This document shows positions 60,801-64,000 of a stretch of 64,000 nt of DNA, piece after piece. Position 1 is the first letter of the stretch; each line of letters begins with the position of its first letter. The stretch covers positions 10,677,001-10,741,000 of the forward strand of contig NC_092198.1 in assembly GCF_043641665.1 (NCBI RefSeq). Direction: 5' to 3'. The position numbers and the translations under genes were made by a program. The notes below the pieces were generated by a model. That model was not told the origin of the DNA and did no database searches. It saw only the letters and a program-made list of their open reading frames with translations. The stretch comes from Enoplosus armatus (taxonomy: Eukaryota > Chordata > Actinopteri > Centrarchiformes > Enoplosidae).

Positions 60801-63079
60801 ACTTGTGTACACACCTCTGTGGATGTCCCATAGACGGTGAAATGCAATACCTTTGCAGCTATGACATCACGCCTTTGTCCAGCACGTCCTTTTGTAAATT
60901 ACCGTAAAACATCTTAATGTGTTAGGGTGGAGACAGAATTGGCAGTTTAGATTTATAACATGCCACATCACAAACCACACAGCGTAGAAATAAATGAATA
61001 AATAATATGCTTTGTTTTTTTTGCCTTTTGCAGAGGCACAGAAGTGCAGTAAACTCAAAGACCGTTGCAAATGGAAAGAGAGTTTCTCACACAATCTCAT
61101 ACTCTCCATTACTGTGCAAACTCTGTCCACTGTGATGAAGGCAGTGAAAGCATTTGAAAGCCAGGAAAAAGCTATTAAATGTACCTCGAGTTAAGACTGT
61201 TTCATCAAACATACTGTTTTATTTTTCATTAAGAGGAACACAAATGTTTGGTCCATCCTAGGCCTTTATCTGTTCCTAAAAATAAAAATAAATTATTCAT
61301 TTGCTGGAATTTAGTTGGAGTAATATTTGTGTATGGCACAAATATCATGTAGTTTTAATAGATATAGTATACAGTATAACCCACGTGGCTCAATGCAGTA
61401 CGGATTACACTTAAGTGTCATTGTTGCCCTGTTATTATCGCAATACCATAAATATCACACGGACTGATCATGTAAAACTCAGCGGAGGGGGAAAGTCAGT
61501 GGTAGCATTTAATTATGCAAAAAAGGGAGGATGCAGTTGAAGTTTTGATTATTACATTTAAATGCAAAGTGCACTTGAGCTTGTTCATAAAGGTGTAAGA
61601 GAATCCTCTTGTAGCTGTGGATATGAATCTTGTACTTTGCTCCTCTCGCCCACCGGCATCAGTAATTATCTTACTGAGCTAACATGCCACTGAAGTGAAA
61701 CGATAAAGAAACCATGTAGAAAAATGTAGAATAGGGTGTGTACCTTGTGCTATTTCATAGTCCATGTGATGTAGTTTGTTAATTTAGTCTGGGTCAGAGG
61801 GACTGATTTGATTTAGTCTTCAGCTAAAGAGTGAGATCTTCACCACACACCCACACAGAGAAGGTGTTGAGCACTTATTTTGCACATTCACAATACCTCT
61901 GCATGTAGTATGCACCTCTTTCACCCTTATACTGATTGTCCTTGACTAACTAAGCCTGCTTTTTACCCCAAAGCACAGCAGTGTGTGCATGTTGTCATTT
62001 TAGAACATTTGGGACAGGCCCATCTGCTTCTGCATGAGGCTCAGTGTTAAGCTCTGTTTTCTGTGTCCAGGAGGCTGACCTGAAAGTGCTGAGTCACCCA
62101 GAGCCTGATAGTGCCATTAATGATAGCCTCCCTCTAAGCTGAGTGGAAACACTACACAACACACTACATGTGAGAATACAGGGAACGCAGTATTGTATTA
62201 CACTGCAGAAGCCCTAAATGTTGCCAAAAACAGAGCTTGAGAATACAGCAGAGGCAGCACATGCACACGGTCAGGCTGAAGGTGGTTTATTTTACAGTTG
62301 TTTGGTCACCTCCCTCTTAATCAATAATTTTTCATTCACATAACTTGCCTTGTTCAATTTCTCTTTTACTTGCATACTGTTTTTCTCTCTCTTTTTTTGT
62401 GTAAGTCACAAAAACTACTATCATAACCCATTTGAAGAGGCTGGCAAATGTTTTATGGGTGTATAGTTACAGGGTGGGGGAACTGTAGCCCCTCAGCCTG
62501 TCTGGAAGTGTACCACTGGAAGTATCTGATGTTCCTCATGGAGGATGCTGCTGAATTGATGAATTTTACTCGGGTATAAAACTTTTATTCCAGCTGGGGG
62601 TGATTCATGCAGATTTTTTGGCATGAGAAGTCATTAAAGCTTTGTGAGTGATGTACAATTCTCTTTGTGCATCTCTCGGCTTCTCTTTCTGTGTTTCCAC
62701 TGTTGTTGACACTTGTCTGGTTTGTCTTTCTCTCCAGCGTCTTACTCCCAGTATAAATCAGAGGATGGCAGAGCGTCTTCAGCCACCCGCCCCGGCTCCT
62801 CGGGCTCCGGGCAGACCTACACTCCCACCCTGACCCCCACCCCGACACCGTCTCGCACCACCACCAGCAACAGCCCCAGTAACAATGCTGCCACCAAAAC
62901 AGGTAAATCCCGCTGTCACACAGGGAAATATTTCTCTCATGTGAGAGCTGTAGAGTAGTCTGCTGTTTAACAGTTGTTTGTGTTGCAGACTCGTTGCTCT
63001 TCAACAAGATTGACGAGAAACAGAGGTTAGCCCGTGAGCGCCGGGATGAGCGTGAAAAACAGAACGGTATGTATTCTTT

Positions 63080-63150
<71 letters not shown>

Positions 63151-64000
63151 AGAGACAGAGAGTAGACTGTATGTTAGTGTGTAGAAGGCTTTAACACATC
63201 ATGACTGAACTTGGTTGGTAGCTGTAGTGAAGTGCCCGTTTCTCTGGTTGTTACATAAAGTCTGAAGCCAGGCACCCCCGTTGCCATGGCACCATTGTTA
63301 CATAATGGGTCAGACCATGGGACAGGGTTTAGGGATTCTAGTGTTTTGAATGTGTGTTTTTGTAGGAGTGTGTGTTTGTGACATACCGCAACAGATGGGT
63401 TTTAGGAAGTCATGGCCTGTCAGTGTTTGTATGTTTTCATTGCTGAAGTGCGTTTGTGTTCACAGTATTGTACAGTGGTCATACCTCTGGCCCCAGCTGA
63501 GGGGCTGAGGGATTTGCTTTGTGTTGAGAGCTAAAGCCTAGTCACATGATCTACAGCTGACCCATCACACTGCTGCCATAAGCCTGTGTGTGTGTGTCCA
63601 TGTGGCATGTGTTTGTGCATATGATTATGCATACTTGTTGTCGTGGTTGTATTTTTTTTTGCGTGTGAGCATGTGAAAACACTATTATTATCATTATTAA
63701 CTGTGTGTGTGTGCATGCGTGCACCATTCCTCAGCTGTCAAGGAGGCCCAGTGGCAGGCACGTGAGGAGCGAGCCAGGCAGCACTATGAGAAGCATCTGG
63801 AGGAGAGGAGGAGAAGGCTGGAGGAGCAGAGGATAAAGGAGGACAAGAGACGGGCTGCCGTGGAGGAGAAACGACGGCAGAAACTAGAGGAAGACAAGGT
63901 CTCATACACTTGTTCCTGTACACACCTGTGCATTATGATCCTTTTCACATGCAAGCACACCTTCACTACAAGATCTGATGAACAGGCTCATAAATATCTG
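51381..64000 (+). CDS. map7: MAP7 / ensconsin, 5' part (continues past the window)
   Basis: Microtubule-associated protein that binds microtubules through an N-terminal coiled coil and recruits kinesin-1 through a C-terminal domain outside this window. Coding exons seen: 51381-51426 (first exon 1a, MADQDGSDASPPESQ), 62738-62902, 62989-63066 and 63735-63898, then a GT donor. The first three junctions are phase 1 and the last exon ends in phase 0, giving the first 151 residues of this isoform. Residues 17-70 are Ser/Thr/Pro-rich linker. KIDEKQRLARERRDEREKQN (77-96) and EERARQHYEKHLEERR followed by RAAVEEKRRQKLEEDK form the highly charged helix typical of the family. REERARQHYEKHLEER matches MAP7 rather than MAP7D1 or MAP7D2, whose equivalent segment differs. 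Teleosts may have duplicate copies, so an a/b suffix cannot be assigned. Two alternative first exons follow in intron 1. Confidence 0.9.
54834..54869. repeat. (GT)n microsatellite
   Basis: About 16 GT units in MAP7 intron 1, ending in GCGCGTGC. Confidence 0.9.
55783..55951 (+). CDS. map7: MAP7 candidate alternative first exon 1b
   Basis: An ATG opens a 169-nt frame that ends at a good donor (aaaagag|gtatgg). It encodes 56 residues plus one base, so it joins the shared exon at 62738 in the correct phase 1. The peptide starts MPESKGQEQGGGGCGC, then has a basic run (GKRKLRKIGSR), a hydrophobic patch (IPALFTI), an acidic TEEEEGQ and a second basic cluster (RRRNACRRKKR). Codon choice looks protein-like. 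I do not recognise the leader from other MAP7 proteins. It would give a basic N-terminal extension in place of MADQDGSD. Transcript support is unknown. Confidence 0.5.
56305..56370. repeat. Interrupted (GT)n tracts
   Basis: Two short GT runs separated by gattgcgtgtatatgtg in MAP7 intron 1. Confidence 0.75.
56459..56499. repeat. (GT)n followed by a G-run
   Basis: About ten GT units, then a run of about 17 G broken by a single T, in MAP7 intron 1. The G-run is long enough for quadruplex formation. Confidence 0.85.
58513..58528 (+). CDS. map7: MAP7 candidate alternative first exon 1c (short leader)
   Basis: ATG AAC CAA AAT CCA G, then gtaaag: a five-residue leader (MNQNP) plus one base, again ending in phase 1 and so in frame with the exon at 62738. 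The preceding sequence (ggggtcaaacgggtcccatc, gacacccctggaatc) is a plausible 5'UTR. Because the coding part is so short it could be chance. The donor and phase fit are the only direct evidence. Confidence 0.4.
63080..63150. repeat. (GT)n microsatellite after a MAP7 donor
   Basis: About 34 GT units with one TAT break. It starts about 14 nt inside the intron after the exon ending at 63066. Confidence 0.92.

Larger units (their letters stand above)
51427..62737 (+). other. MAP7 intron 1 (11.3 kb) containing alternative first exons
   Basis: Spans the donor of first exon 1a to the acceptor of the first shared exon. It contains first-exon candidates 1b and 1c (listed separately), (GT)n and G-run repeats near 54.8 and 56.3-56.5 kb, and T/C-rich stretches. 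Acceptor-like sites before short open segments at about 55.11, 61.03 and 62.07 kb do not fit the required phase. No RNA gene was recognised. Confidence 0.7.

Noticed and set aside
61026..61194. Possible cassette exon after a T-rich tract and gcag in MAP7 intron 1
   Set aside because: It ends in a stop codon with no convincing donor, and the predicted peptide resembles nothing in MAP7.
62070..62142. Acceptor-like tgtgtccag followed by an open segment (EADLKVLSHPEP) in MAP7 intron 1
   Set aside because: MAP7 splicing here needs phase 1. In that phase the segment hits a stop immediately, and no good donor follows.

Overview
The window is vertebrate nuclear DNA, almost certainly from a teleost fish. 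It has split genes with GT-AG introns, dense (AC)n/(GT)n microsatellites, CpG-rich promoters and several dispersed repeats of the kind seen in percomorph fish. Four protein-coding genes are supported by exon-by-exon reconstruction with matching splice phases. All four have human orthologues that I recall on chromosome 6q. No operon, CRISPR array, rRNA or convincing tRNA was seen.

Layout. Positions 1-3244 are intergenic, with old repeat fragments and one CpG-rich patch at about 1.98-2.24 kb. Positions 3245-17.2 kb hold SEC63 on the minus strand: 20 coding exons, 757 predicted residues, plus a long 3'UTR. Positions 17.47-19.9 kb hold iodotyrosine deiodinase (iyd) on the minus strand, complete with 5 coding exons and 296 residues; one of its introns uses a GC donor. 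From 21.2 to 42.55 kb lies ppp1r14c (KEPI) on the plus strand, complete with 4 coding exons and 141 residues; its first intron is 15.4 kb. From 42.56 to 51.2 kb is a gene-poor, repeat-rich spacer. From 51.2 kb to the window end is the 5' part of a MAP7 (ensconsin) orthologue on the plus strand, with one shared exon series and three candidate first exons that all splice in the same phase.

The genes do not form a functional unit. SEC63 is the J-protein of the ER Sec61/Sec62/Sec63 translocon. IYD recycles iodide from iodotyrosines. PPP1R14C is a phospho-dependent inhibitor of protein phosphatase 1. MAP7 is a microtubule-binding kinesin-1 cofactor. IYD and SEC63 are in tandem with only a few hundred bases between them. 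IYD and PPP1R14C are head-to-head.

I did not find a new biological system. The points most worth a second look are the three phase-matched MAP7 first exons, dinucleotide repeats abutting several SEC63 splice sites, the GC-AG intron in iyd, and a foldback-type repeat family present in three copies.
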